Below, piece by piece: positions 11,872 through 23,379 of a stretch of 64,000 bases of DNA. Source of the stretch: Plectrocnemia conspersa (lineage: Eukaryota > Arthropoda > Insecta > Trichoptera > Polycentropodidae); NCBI GenBank assembly GCA_009617715.1, contig VTFK01000343.1, positions 558,001 to 622,000 of the forward strand, in the 5' to 3' direction. The notes under the pieces were generated by a model. It did no database searches and had not been told where the DNA came from. It saw only the letters and a program-made list of their open reading frames with translations. Position 1 is the first letter of the stretch. Each line of letters begins with the position of its first letter. The translations under genes were made by a program, and so were the position numbers.

Positions 11872-12330
11872 TGTTGGATTCTCGTCACGGACGTCTCGCG
11901 CGAGTTACTTTTTTTAGGGGCGTGCGTGACGGGGCGGGCCTATGTTTTGTGGAATATTGAAAAAAAAAAAGAAATTGTACGTACAAAAAATAACTTTCTC
12001 ATGAAGGTTCACGCAAGATGGATTTTTTTCCGAACTCGAACCCACCCACCGAAATGTTCCCGTTGAACGTTCAGGCACCACCTACATATAAAAGCGGGTA
12101 AAAACCCGCAGGATTCGCACTGTCTGATCCATTTTATATTAGACAAGAAATTGCATCACTCGTTTCTAGTTTTAGCCGTCAAGACAAGATATTTTATAAT
12201 ATTCGTTGTTATTGGCTAACTCTCTATTAAAATTTGTAGGTATCTAATAAATAATATTCCGTTAAATATTATCGAATAAATCCGGTATCGGTTTATTACT
12301 CTTTGGATCGTTAAGGACGGCGCTATATAG
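11872..12330 (+). mobile_element. Possible solo LTR
   Basis: Starts TGTTGGATTCTCGTCACGG and is GC-rich at first. TATAAAAG stands at 12087-12094, followed by a GCGGGT-AAAA-ACCCGC hairpin, an initiator-like CACTGTCTGATCC about 30 bp after the TATA box, and AATAAA words at 12247 and 12276. This order (TG, core promoter, short R, poly(A) signal) fits an LTR. I could not find a matching CA end with a target duplication or any gag/pol, so the right boundary is approximate. Confidence 0.4.
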
Positions 12331-12827
12331 CTTGCAATAATTCACGCTAACGAGCGTGCAAATTCGCTACGTACGTATCATATAATATATATTATATATG
12401 GTAAGGGTCCAGGTCCCCTCGTGAACGTTAAAGTGATTGAATTATTACTATCCACGTGGAAAAATCATAGGAGATGTCAATGCAAAAGTCACTCTGGCGA
12501 TTGATGTGTTTATGGTTTAATATAAATAGATATTTGCGATTATCATAAAACTCTTCTAGTACTACTAAAAATATTCCATTAATAATTTAATAAAATTACA
12601 ATACATTTAATTTTATTAAATTTCATGTTTCAAAATAGTAAAATCATGAGTTCATACTATATTAATGAAGGTCGACATTTTCGTTGAAATCATTAAAAAT
12701 AGAGAATGAAGTAGATATTCGTATATGTATATAAATAAATATGTACATGTATGACGCAGAGTTTAAAAAGATTAACGAATGTGCTTAACTCCGCCTTGTT
12801 ATATGGAAATTTTTGGAATTATATTTA

Positions 12828-12906
12828 TATGTTGATATGGCAGGCGCTTAGCTCAATGCTTTATTAATATGTTAATATGGCAGGCGCTTAGCTCAATGTG
12901 TTACTT
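12828..12906 (-). repeat. Two tandem copies of a SINE-A-like tail
   Basis: The motif ATATGGCAGGCGCTTAGCTC followed by AATG occurs twice, about 42 bp apart. It resembles the tail motif at 6740 and 7065 (GACAGGCGTAAGCCCAATGCG). It could also be read as a box-A-like head on the plus strand, so its orientation is not certain. Confidence 0.45.
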
Positions 12907-13689
12907 CTCAAAAACTATTTCTCGAAAAAATGGCAAATTGAGATTTTTTCCGAGAGATCAAAAAAATGAATTGCGCCTTTTTTATCAAAAATGTTCATTG
13001 AGCGAATGATTTTAAATGTTTTACAACCACTGCATAAAAATGTAGGTCCGTTCTAGATGTTTGAAAATATGCAGTATTTTAATATTAAAAAAATATTAAC
13101 AATTTTCTCTACTATTCTCATCAGCCTTATCTTTGCTTTGATAATCTAAAAACTACATTTATAATCAGATAATAAGAAATCGCTCAGAATGCAAAAATGA
13201 ATGGGGGCGTTCCATAAAATTTGCGAAAACAAATCACGTTTTTTCAATAATCCAGATAGGCTTATTTCTATCTTGTTCGAAATATAAAAAATGTAATGTA
13301 GCAACATCTGCATTTGCCAATTTTCAATACGATTCATTACTGGAGCCCGAAATTAATTTGTAATTAATTGAAATAGATCGATCCGTTTCGGTCCTTTGAT
13401 TATTTGCGTCTATTAAAACAAATCATCATACTATTGAAGTTTGTTTCAATAGGATGATGATTCAATATAATGACATATTCTATTTACCGAAATTTCTCAA
13501 ATAAAGAAAAAACATAGAGAAACCAAAATACCTAGCTATTACGGAAAAATATAATCAACGCTATGCATGAACCATCTCATCATTTTTATAATTGTTCATC
13601 CGTCATTTTAAGAAAAATTATGATAGCATATTAGAATATAAATATAACTTTATATAGGATTCAACCCAAAGATTTTCAAATAGATAGGC

Positions 13690-13940
13690 TTGCTAAAGAG
13701 GGGGTGGGACAAATTTCAGGGGCCCGACTTTGGAAAAAATCATAGCAAGAATATATTCATAAAAAAAGTAAAAACCGACCTCAAATAATGAATCTAAACT
13801 AAAATTATTGTTTGAGATGAAATCAAAATGAATTGTTTAAATTTAATGTTATTACAGATTGTATTATCAGTAATTTAATGCAGCAAAATAAATAAATAAT
13901 ATATCTAGTTTCATGTGGTTATTCATAAAAGAAAAAATAG
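13690..13940 (+). mobile_element. Internally deleted relative of the 54.1-kb hAT remnant
   Basis: Shares GGGGCCCGACT, AAGAATATATTC, TCAAATAATGAATCTAAACT and TTTCATGTGGTTATT in order with 54125-54640, but the roughly 300-bp coding stretch seen there (about 54230-54540) is missing. It lies directly upstream of an R1 copy, as the 54.1-kb one does. Confidence 0.55.
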
Positions 13941-13984
13941 TCTCAAATCTATCCCAAAAATATTTTTTTTAAATATGTCATTTA

Positions 13985-14860
13985 AGTAAAATCATATCGA
14001 AATACATTTTCACCAGTAGATACCTATTTTTTGTAGTGAAAATATAAGTTATCTGTCAAGTGCTAGTACAATTATATGATTTCAACTTTTCTATATGTAG
14101 TACTATATATATTTACATACTTATCATTATTTATTGCAGTGAATATGTACTTTTTGGTAAAGTTATATTTTCACTAGTAAAATCTAAATACATTTTCACC
14201 AGTAGATATATATTTTTATTAGCGAAAATACAATTTAACTAATAGGGGCTAATATGCTGCTCTAAAATATCTTTAAAATTCAATTCGACAGTTGCGAAAC
14301 GTCCATTTGCTGTTCAAACCCAAACCTAAACTAATGAAAGTTATAATATTAATTAAAATTGTAGAACTTTTGCCATAGTCCAAAAAACAAACTAACCCAA
14401 CTCATCTCTCAGGAGAAAATAAGCGAAATTATAAGCACAGACAGATATCGCAACTCACATATTGCTCCATATTTTGTCTGCATTTCGATATTTCACTATT
14501 TTAAAAATATGATAGCTATCCTTACTGATATTACTATGAACTTCTAATATAAGAGGGCTGATCAAAGTATATTAAAACCAATTTTTGGTCAATAGGAGAG
14601 CGCAAAAACAATTATCACTTCTCAGAAGGCAAAAATTCACGTCAAAAGCAATAAAATCGTGTCGGCGCCGTCGCAGTGGGAACGCTCGGTAACGAGCGTT
14701 CCCACTGCGACGGCGCCGACACGATTTTATTGCTTTTGACGTGAATTTTTTACTTCTGAGAAGGGATAATTGTTTTCTGCGCTTTCCTATTAAGCAAAAT
14801 TTGGTTTAAATGTACTTTATTCAATTCTCACTCGTAATATTGTTATATAAAGTCTTAACA
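13985..14860 (+). mobile_element. R1 dispersed repeat, copy 1, with long hairpin
   Basis: Family defined from this window. Order of shared blocks: ACCAGTAGATA and AGTGAAAATATAA repeats (several inverted and direct copies), CAGTTGCGAAACG, CAAACCCAAACCTAA, then GAGAAAATAAGCGAAA, then a GC-rich hairpin flanked by AATAGGAGAGCGCAAAAACA. The hairpin is described separately. No open frame of note. It is probably a non-autonomous DNA element with foldback structure, but the class is unknown. Other copies: 33000-33150, 34490-35875, 41960-42050 and 55060-55770. Confidence 0.7.
14631..14750. repeat. Perfect 58-bp-arm inverted repeat (hairpin)
   Basis: Positions 14631-14688 and 14693-14750 are exact reverse complements with a 4-nt loop (GTAA). 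Pairing continues imperfectly outward to about 14566 and 14815 (TTGGT-AATAGGAGAGCGCA and its inverse). The stem is GC-rich, unlike the surroundings. Copies of R1 elsewhere keep only one arm (left at 35790-35860, right at 55613-55680). Confidence 0.95.
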
Positions 14861-15649
14861 TTAACACCTGACAATCGAGCGTTTTCACCGCGATGCCATT
14901 ATTTTATTGCTTTTGACCTAGACTAAAAATTCTCTGTATAGCAACACTGAGCAGCATAGAAAACACGACTAATTATCAGGTGTATATTATGAGTAGATAT
15001 TTTTTATAATGTTTAATGCCTAATTAAAATATTTCGCACAATATATGATTTCAGAAAATATGTCGCTATTATTATTTATTTATTAAATTATATCATAGAC
15101 ATACCACTATTCTCATAAACATCCCTAACGATAATTGTGTTTGATCTTAGGTTGTGAATTGTGTGCTACCAATTATTCCTACTACCTTTCCCTCCTTTCC
15201 TTTTTTATACAATGTTCAACAGAAGTTTTATTTTTAATAAAATTTACATGTAATTACTAACAGCTTTAAAAAATTGCATAATTAAAAAAACTTTGCGTAT
15301 GTAATATATGTATAACTTTTATTATCTTGTTGGTTATGTTAGGTCAGTTATGTATAGTTTTTTGTCAGTTTTATAATTCTAGCTTTCCGTTGATTTTTCA
15401 ACGAGCTACGTAACTCATAAAACCATTCAGTGTTCATATATAATGATTGGTAATGAATGTATTGTTATTATAAATAAATATATATTGGAAAAAGGTATTT
15501 TAGAACCTGCATTTACAAGCAAGTTTATGTATAATAAATTGCCCAGAGGCGAAGTGTGCAGTTGCATCGAGCGATTGTTCCTTCTAACAATGTTTTTTAT
15601 TGTTGTTGTTTATAATTATCAAAATGGAAAATGAGTAGTTCTCAAATTA

Positions 15650-16180
15650 TTGGCTCTCAAATTCGATTCCTAATTAAAATGCCCATTCGCTACAAAACCA
15701 GCCATTAAAGATTCGCCCTCTCGGGCTGCCTTTCTACGGCGGGTGACAATTTTCAAAAAACACGCGAAAATACGTGAAAACATCGCGTGATGTGCTTTGT
15801 GCATTTCACGCATGGGGGCGTATGACACTGAAACGTTTCTGTCGGTGTTCCGCTAGAGTGCTCTGCCGGCAGAATTCACTTGAGAAGATGCAATCGCCAC
15901 GAAATCGGTACAACGATCGCGATGCAAGCGCGAGAATCAGGGTCGACAACGTAACAGCCTAGCTCAAATTTATTCCAAAAGGAAGCATTAAATTTATTAA
16001 TACGTGAGCGCCTGGCGCCGTTCAACCATGGCGATTTTACCGCCGATCGAACACCATGCTACCAACTTCGACCGCAGGGCGACTTTGCCCCCCTTCCAAG
16101 ATGTTGCTTCAACGCGTAAACGACGCATGGCGAATCTAATCGACAGTTAACACAGATAAGTTATGATTATCAGCTAGCTT
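15650..16180. promoter_or_regulatory. Large GC-richer block, candidate cis-regulatory element
   Basis: The longest balanced-composition stretch in the left half. It carries CTAATTAAAATG (homeodomain core), GAGCGCCTGGCGCCG, ACGATCGCGATGC, and ACAGATAAG with a nearby TTATCAG (GATA-type words). A 62-codon frame at 15774 has no domain and looks like chance. Confidence 0.35.
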
Positions 16181-16545
16181 AAGAAATGTCGATAGACACA
16201 AATTATGGTATTCGTAGCTTCAACGAATATTGTACTCGTTCTTGAGTACCACAATGATCCAATTTAGATCCGTTGTTTTCTTTGAAAAAATACATGAAGT
16301 CACTGTGAAGATAGTCGATCGATTAACCAGCTATTGTCACATTGCTTGCAAGACGAAATCAGGCGGAAGAGATTTAATCATAAATATTTGATGAATATTT
16401 ACAATGCTCGTCTGAGTTATGCGGAGCACGATCGCTTTATCAATTTATTTTATTTAATTCTTAGAGCCCGAAAATATGGCTTCATTGTCAAGAATTCTAA
16501 TGAAGCGAAGTGCTCCTTTTTGTTACAGATAATTCAAAGAAATCG

Positions 16546-16660
16546 TGATGGTCATATTTCTAATAAATAATAGCAATTTATTACATATTAAATAACTATA
16601 CTATTTATCCTTAATTTGATTTATATATTAAAATTTATCATATTTCTCTACAAGAGAAAG
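16546..16660. repeat. Repeat unit duplicated at 17336-17450
   Basis: GATGGTCATATTTCTAATAA, then CAATTTATTACATATTAAAT, recurs about 790 bp to the right with a 15-20-bp insertion in the second copy. It may be the shared 3' end of two insertions or a local duplication. Confidence 0.55.
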
Positions 16661-16948
16661 TATGGAATGTATCTGTGTTTATATCTACAATATACATATA
16701 ATATCAAGATCTAACTGATTGATTTCTCGGTGTAGTATGTATAAAAGTTGCTGAGGGATAATGTCGACAATCTTTCTACGCTCAGTTATAGTAAGCTACG
16801 AAATATAAGAGTGTCTAACTATTTTGACTATGACAGTGATTAATTTAGAGCGTACCCCTGAAAAAGTGAGATCGACTCTTTTAAGAATATCCGAATACAT
16901 CGCAGCTGTCAATTTCACGTTTATATAATGTTTACGATTGTGTACTTA

Positions 16949-16981
16949 GGTCGTTGATGACCACAACGGTCATCAACGACC
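16949..16981. repeat. Perfect 14-bp-arm hairpin in a GC-richer block
   Basis: GGTCGTTGATGACC and its exact inverse are separated by ACAAC. The arm itself contains the near-palindrome GTCGTTGATGAC. It lies just upstream of a CACGACGTCAGCGC stretch. Confidence 0.9.
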
Positions 16982-17281
16982 CTTATTTTTGCCCACGACG
17001 TCAGCGCTTACGAACCCTGCAAGACACTGTTTTCGTCGAAGTGCGATAAGCTATATATTTTTTAAAAGCATTTTTATGCTATCAGCATCAAAAATATATT
17101 TTTTATAAATTTAAGCAGTTTATCTATATGTGAATATGAAATGTTTATTTAAATAAATAATTAAAAATGTGGAGCGGAATGTGTGCGGAAACATTATTTG
17201 TGCGGAATTTAAAATCTATAAATATGACATTTTTTTATAATTGTAATTGCCAATTTTTATTATTCTCGCACGAAAACGCTA

Positions 17282-17299
17282 TCACGCGTTAACGCGTGA
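17282..17299. repeat. Perfect 18-bp palindrome
   Basis: TCACGCGTTAACGCGTGA, with two overlapping ACGCGT cores, in an otherwise AT-rich context. Confidence 0.9.
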
Positions 17300-17335
17300 A
17301 CGGACCATGATGTATTAAGATTGAGAAAATCAAAT

Positions 17336-17450
17336 CATGATGGTTATATTTTTAATAAATAAATAAAAACCTGACTGGCAATTTATTACATATTAAATAA
17401 CCATACATATTATTTATGCTTAACCTCATTTATACATTAGATTCTTTTAA
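17336..17450. repeat. Repeat unit duplicated from 16546-16660
   Basis: Second copy: GATGGTTATATTTTTAATAA, an added AATAAAAACCTGACTGG segment, then CAATTTATTACATATTAAAT and a related T-rich end. Confidence 0.55.
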
Positions 17451-17739
17451 ATATTGCAAAATTTTCAATGAACTATTTTAATATATGAAAAAAAAAATAT
17501 AGAAGGACATATTTTAAGTTTATAAAATACAACATGCCTGTTTTATGGAATATATCAATATAATAGTTATTTATATTTGGTTGAAATAAAAAATAATTTA
17601 ATTGGTAAATATATTATTAATAGATTGATTATATATTATCAATAAAAATGATTTTTTATTCCACTTTAATGTACTCTAAATTTTGTAATGGCTAAGATGC
17701 AAATATATGATACAATAATATAAATTTTGTTTAAATTAT

Positions 17740-18010
17740 ATTTAACCCTTTGGGTAGTGAATTAATTTATACACATTTTTTTAATTAATTAGTATACACC
17801 TATGAGTGAGCTAATTTTACGTATTTTTCTATAATTATTTATAGTAAATTATAGATAATATTAAATGATTCTCAACGTTCTATTGCTTTGATTTATTTTA
17901 CCATTTTTTGTATTAGTATGTTTTAATAAAATATTTTACATATTATTCGGCTTTTGTGATTTATTATACTATACTTATTCAGTGGCTCTCAATTTTTTTT
18001 ATAAAATTAA
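17740..18010 (-). mobile_element. piggyBac-type element, truncated copy
   Basis: Begins with AACCCTTTGGGTAGTGAATT and continues with TAGTATACACCT and TTCTCAACGTTCTATTGCTT, which match the reverse complement of the right half of the TTAA element at 34928-35491. The other terminus (the GTTTTGAGGTACC-containing end) is missing, so the copy is truncated. Confidence 0.6.
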
Positions 18011-19599
18011 TTGACGATTGATAAAATATAAAGGACTATAAAATACGTTACACTAGATACACAATATGTGTTTTTTAATATGAAAGTTTCAATTTTAGTA
18101 CAAAAATACTTATTTACAACAAATAATAAAAAATATGATTGAATGATCTGCGCATCAAATCAGCATGTACATCAAAACCTTTAAATTATGCACAAAACTT
18201 GTTTAGTTGCTTTTTATGGTCTATGTGTGTCAATGCAAAATTTATGTTTAACATTATTAACGAGGAGAATATTCGATCAGATTATGTATAGATAACGATC
18301 GTTAATCTAAATATTATACTAAAACTTAAAGAATGCTTTAATGAACTATTAAATAATGATTAAAAATTACACGTGAAACACGAACAGATATGATATATCA
18401 GGTAAACATCCCCTTTAATGTGCGTTAATGTTTGTAGATAAAACATGTCGCTGTTAATAATTATATACATTTTATAAAAATAATATATATTGTATTGTCA
18501 CGTCGAAAAGGCGCACGCATGGCAATTTTGAGATATATCTCTAGATATAATATTATATTAAATTTCAACAATAAGCATATACAAATTTGTTTATGTATTA
18601 TATTAAATTATTATTTTGTGCCAACCATAACGTAATAATATCATAGAAATGGTTTCACGAACACACATATGCACGAACACTTTAACACGTGTATGCAAAT
18701 ACGTGCGCGCAATTGCATTAAAATTATGGGAATGCAATTTATGTGTATGTATGTATATATGCGTGTCATAGTCCTACTGAACAATAGGGAAAAAATACAC
18801 AGGTATTTTTAATAGAAAATTAACACATACGAATATAAAGCATAGTATATTGTATGTATATGTGTGTTATGTATAAACTTATGAATAAAATTATAGTCAA
18901 CTGCTATATAATATAACTGTAAAAGTTAAACCGATTTTCTGAATATCCTCAATGAAATTACGTCCGTTAAGCAAAAACCCAGTATAGGACCGGTTTACAA
19001 CAGGGTTTTCAAAAAGTGGTATATCGACTTGATCATTTGCTATGACAAATCAATAGGCGTAGATTTAAAATATTTATAGTTCATTAGATATTTTTCTTAA
19101 TATTACTAAACGTCTTATTTAGACGTATATTTTACTGAAATTATGAATTAGTTAACATCACAATCTGATTATTTATATCTTAGTATTACAAACATGTTTT
19201 TTAACATAGCTATTTTGCATTAGATTGAAGGTAGCGTGTTTTCAATGTTATACAAAAAAATGATTAAAAAAACATGGCTGTGTATAAAAAATATGTTGTA
19301 TATTCGAAAAAATAGTTATTTTTGCGGCAGAAAATAAAATATAATAAATTTTAAAGCATTGCTATTTCCATCTAATATTTCTATAAATAAAAATTAATTG
19401 ATTATGTTGACAATCAGTGTATTTAAAAGCCTAATGTACTGCTATAAGTGTATATAAAAACGGAATAACTAAACCAATTATAAATATATCATTACTTAAC
19501 AATTTCAATAAATAACATAATATGTATTTAATTTTCATTAAAATGCAATCAGTTTACACCATAAAACTTTATAGACATATTAATTTCAATTTATTTTTT

Positions 19600-20070
19600 C
19601 GATACAGTCGACTTCGGATATAAAGACGTAATTATTACCGACAATAAAATTATTCATAAAAACGACGAGCAACTCGATTCGCGTATTATCTTAATGTTAA
19701 CCGCTAATTACACGCGAGTCGAACGAGCGTATCAACACGAAAGGGTTAGAAAAAATTCATTGTTAATATAAACATGTCGAGATATTTTTGACGATGTATT
19801 TTTTATGTTTGCATAATCTAACGCATGTCGTTGATTGACACATGAGTGAGTGCAAAAAGTTGCATATAAAATTGAGCACGACTCATCGAGAGACAGGTGC
19901 ATGTACATATGTATGCACGCAGCGCACCGGGTGTTTCGAAACTTTAGTTGCATCCTTTCAAATTAGCAACGGGAAACTCATCAATCTTGCTCCGGTAAAT
20001 ACGCACTTCTCGTTTAGAGTCAATACAGCTCGGCAGAGTATCTCGTTTCGAGCGATAATGAATTTCTCTC
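19600..20070. promoter_or_regulatory. GC-richer block, candidate cis-regulatory element
   Basis: Includes ACGACGAGCAACTCG, AACCGCTAATTACACG (TAATTA core), GCGAGTCGAACGAGCG and CACCGGGTGTTTCG. No coding signal on either strand. Confidence 0.25.
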
Positions 20071-20369
20071 AATTATAACATTTTAATAACCATGCATACA
20101 TATGCATGAATTGAAAGTTCCCGGAAGACAATTAAAAATAAATATTTTTTTAAGAAACCCGAGAGACAATACTCTCATATTAAATATAATATTTTTAATA
20201 ATTTTTGCCATCAAAATTTCATGGATTTTTATACTATCAATAAGAATAATTACAATATTTTTCATACGCCTCAAACCTTTTATCATTTATAGCCATTATA
20301 GTAGATATCTATAAACTAGACTTAAAAGTTTTATTTTCTGATTTTTCAATAAAACGGTAACAAAATATC

Positions 20370-21440
20370 TCAATGCAAAAGTTTGTCATGGATTATTTTT
20401 AACAACGATTTAACTCGATCGTATATATTAGATTGTAACATATGGCAACCGATTGTTAAAAGAATGTTTCACCCCACGGTGCTTCTCAAGGGTTCAATCT
20501 GGGCCCTCTGCTGTTCATATTTTTTTTATTAATGAGATAAATACGGCAGTTACAAATTCAAATTTGTTTCTATATGCAGATGATTTAAAAGTTATTAAAT
20601 GTATTTTACCTGTTACAGTTCAGTGATTTAGATTCTCCAAAGAGAGACTTTATATTGTCATAGTTAGGGCATTCGAACCGGGTAGAACCGGAACCGGGTA
20701 CCCGGTTACCCGCCATGTTTTTCATGGAACCGAAAACCGGGTAATATTTTACGGGTATCCGGTTAATTTCATTTAAATATTTTTTTCCATTATTTCAAAT
20801 TAAATGGAAGAAGCGTTCTTAAACGACTAATTGAACGACAACAAAAAAGGGACAGTTCTTAAGCGACTAAGCGTCTTTGAACGAAATAAAAAATATATAA
20901 TTTCTTTTTATAATTTTAATAAAATTTATTATTTATACATATACTTAATATTTTTTATGTGCAATTTGTATTATTATTGGCAAATATGTGTTAAAATAAA
21001 TATTTCGGTTTTGTACTGTTACACATGTATGTAGTATGTAAGTATATGTATATATATACCTACCGATGGAATGTAAAAATATTTCGATTGAGTAAAGTAT
21101 TAATAATTACATAATATATTGATTTTATTTCAATACCTTATTTTTAAAAAAAATTATATTAATTATTAAAGTAAAATTAAATATATCACGTCATATTTAA
21201 TCAAAGATTTAAATATAATAAAAATTGGACTCTTAACGGCTTACAAAAATTACTCGGAACAGAACCGGGTACCGGTTATTTCCCGGACAATACCCGTAGA
21301 ACCGGGTAATGAATTAGTCCGGGTATTTGGATGCCCTAGTCATAGTGTCATTTTATCGATCCCGTTTGCGATCAGATTACTCCTACGATCTCTTTGTCAG
21401 GATTTTGGATAAATAAACTTTCATTAAAGATCTCGAAATC
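20370..21440 (+). pseudogene. LINE reverse transcriptase fragment, split by a hAT element
   Basis: Second copy of the LINE at 9640-10245, opposite orientation. It begins at a KVCHG-like remnant (20375) and then shows QG-NLGPLL at about 20490 and YADDLKV at 20574-20594, so the catalytic Asp pair is still encoded. It is interrupted at 20665 by a 674-bp hAT-type insertion, after which the shared string GTGTCATTTTATCGATC (21345-21361, also near 9840) resumes the LINE. Multiple stops and frameshifts make it a pseudogene. Confidence 0.8.
20665..21338. mobile_element. Non-autonomous hAT element with 8-bp target duplication
   Basis: The 674-bp insertion starts TAGGGCAT and ends ATGCCCTA (8-bp perfect terminal inverted repeats, with partial matching further in). 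It is flanked on both sides by the identical 8-mer GTCATAGT (20657-20664 and 21339-21346), the duplication length typical of hAT transposons. The subterminal regions are crowded with ACCGGGTA/TACCCGGT words in both orientations, likely transposase-binding repeats, while the centre is AT-rich. The longest open frame inside (67 codons) has no recognisable domain. It interrupts an already recognisable LINE copy, so it inserted later. Confidence 0.85.
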
Positions 21441-22679
21441 ACTTCTTAGAGCAACTAGAGCTTAAATGGCATATGGTTGATGTACTTTTTCAATCATCAT
21501 ATAATAAAATACTTTAAAATGAATTACTTAATGAAACACGTTATAATACCACTACTAACTTCCACTTTTCAGTATAAAAAACAACAAAAAATATTGCTTT
21601 TGCGGCTCTGAAAACTCAAGATAAACTATTAAAGTATCTATTCATTCATAACTAGTGATAGTGTAATGTGTTTTTTTTAATAGACCGCATTATCATATAT
21701 TTTTTGATCTGAGGTTGATCCTTTGGACTTAGACTATGCCTATTTTAAGCAATATGTACATATAATCAAAGAATTAATCTAGTTATTGCATTACAAATTT
21801 AAAATAACAGACTTCAGAAAATTCTATGTAATCATCAATTGTTAAATAAAATATAAAAGTATAGTAAAACCCTTGCTCTAATATTTTTTTTTCGATTTCT
21901 TAGATCCTGATAAAATGTTAAGAACACTAATATTATATTATATATTATAATAATAACCATAATTGTGAGCCCAAATATATGTATATGTATTAATATATAA
22001 TAGATTATCCTAGAAAAACTAATGAATCACAATACATCGTTACTTAAGTGTTACTTATGATGTCATTATTACGCAAGATATATGAAAAAGCTCAAGTATA
22101 ATGTAGTATTTATATTTTAAAATAAATTTTCAAATATATCCTCTGCTAAAAATTTTATATTGTTTAAGATTAACTGTAAAAAAATATTATAAATTTTACT
22201 GCTTAGACTAAAAAAAACACATATATATATATTTACAATATAAAAAAAATGCATCTCAATCAAATGTCTCATAGATTTTTTGTATATTAGTTTAATTAAT
22301 TTGCATAAAAAAAAAATTATAGTAATAATAAACAATAAGAGCTTTTATAGTATTTTAATAAAGTGCGTTCTTAATTAAATATATAATATGTATAGAGAAC
22401 TACACATTTAAATGCAAGGGTATTTTATTAATAAGAATTATGAAAAATTGCTTATGTATTATTTATTAAAATGATGCAGTTAATAGGTGATAATTTCCTG
22501 AATGAGGTTGTATCATTAATATAAGTTCTTTACAATGAACAAATTTAACACATAAAAATAGTCCGTTAAAATATACATGAAAATATAATATCACCCCCCC
22601 CGTTTTATAACCCACTAGATTTACTGATCCGTCTATAGATATAATATTTTTACGTGGCATATATTTTAGTTAATCCATG

Positions 22680-23110
22680 AACTTTTTAATCGCGCTATAT
22701 ATTACGTACACGCGTACGTTTTCAATTTAAACACAGTGTTTATTGTTGATATTGTTAAATTTATCGCGGCACAAACGTCGAGCAGCGTTTTACATGAAAA
22801 AATGACATTTTACACGAAGCCCACGTTGTAATTTATTGCGTCTGACATGTTGTTACCTCACCGGCGGCGTACACACAAAACGTGAGTTGAGTTGCCATAT
22901 CATAAATACGATTATACGACTATATCTCTTCATATTATACAGCGTATCAAGTTCGATTATATTAGGTCTATTACCATTTCGAGTTTCCAACGGGGCTATA
23001 TACAATACAGTCATAATAAAGCTCATTACGGTTCAACGGGTCGGACAGGTGAAGTGCATCATTCGTGTTGTGATTTATACATATACCCAAGAAAATATTT
23101 CACGTATATT
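22680..23110. promoter_or_regulatory. GC-richer block, candidate cis-regulatory element
   Basis: Contains ACACGCGTACGTTTTC, ATCGCGGCACAAACGTCG, CACCGGCGGCGTAC and TTCAACGGGTCGG. Overlapping 81- and 103-codon frames here are shadows of each other without a domain. Confidence 0.25.
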
Positions 23111-23379
23111 TTCCAAATTTTGGAAATATATTTTTAAATATTATTGATACTTGTATTGTAAATCCAGTGCTTCATTGCAAAACCAAAGCTTTTGATTAAG
23201 TGCAACTAATTGTTTTTAATATGTCCATTTTTTGTTTTTGATGTAACGAGCTCAGTTTGTATCAAATTAAAAAAAAATTTGATTATATTAATCCAATATT
23301 AAAACGAAAGCTTTTCTACAAATATATAATTACTTTGATAGTTTTATTTGTTGAAGGTAATGTTTAATAGTAACTAGTG

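Noticed and set aside
16334..16570. 78-codon plus-strand frame as a small gene
   Set aside because: It ends inside a sequence that is duplicated at 17.3 kb, has no recognisable domain and no visible promoter or splice pattern.
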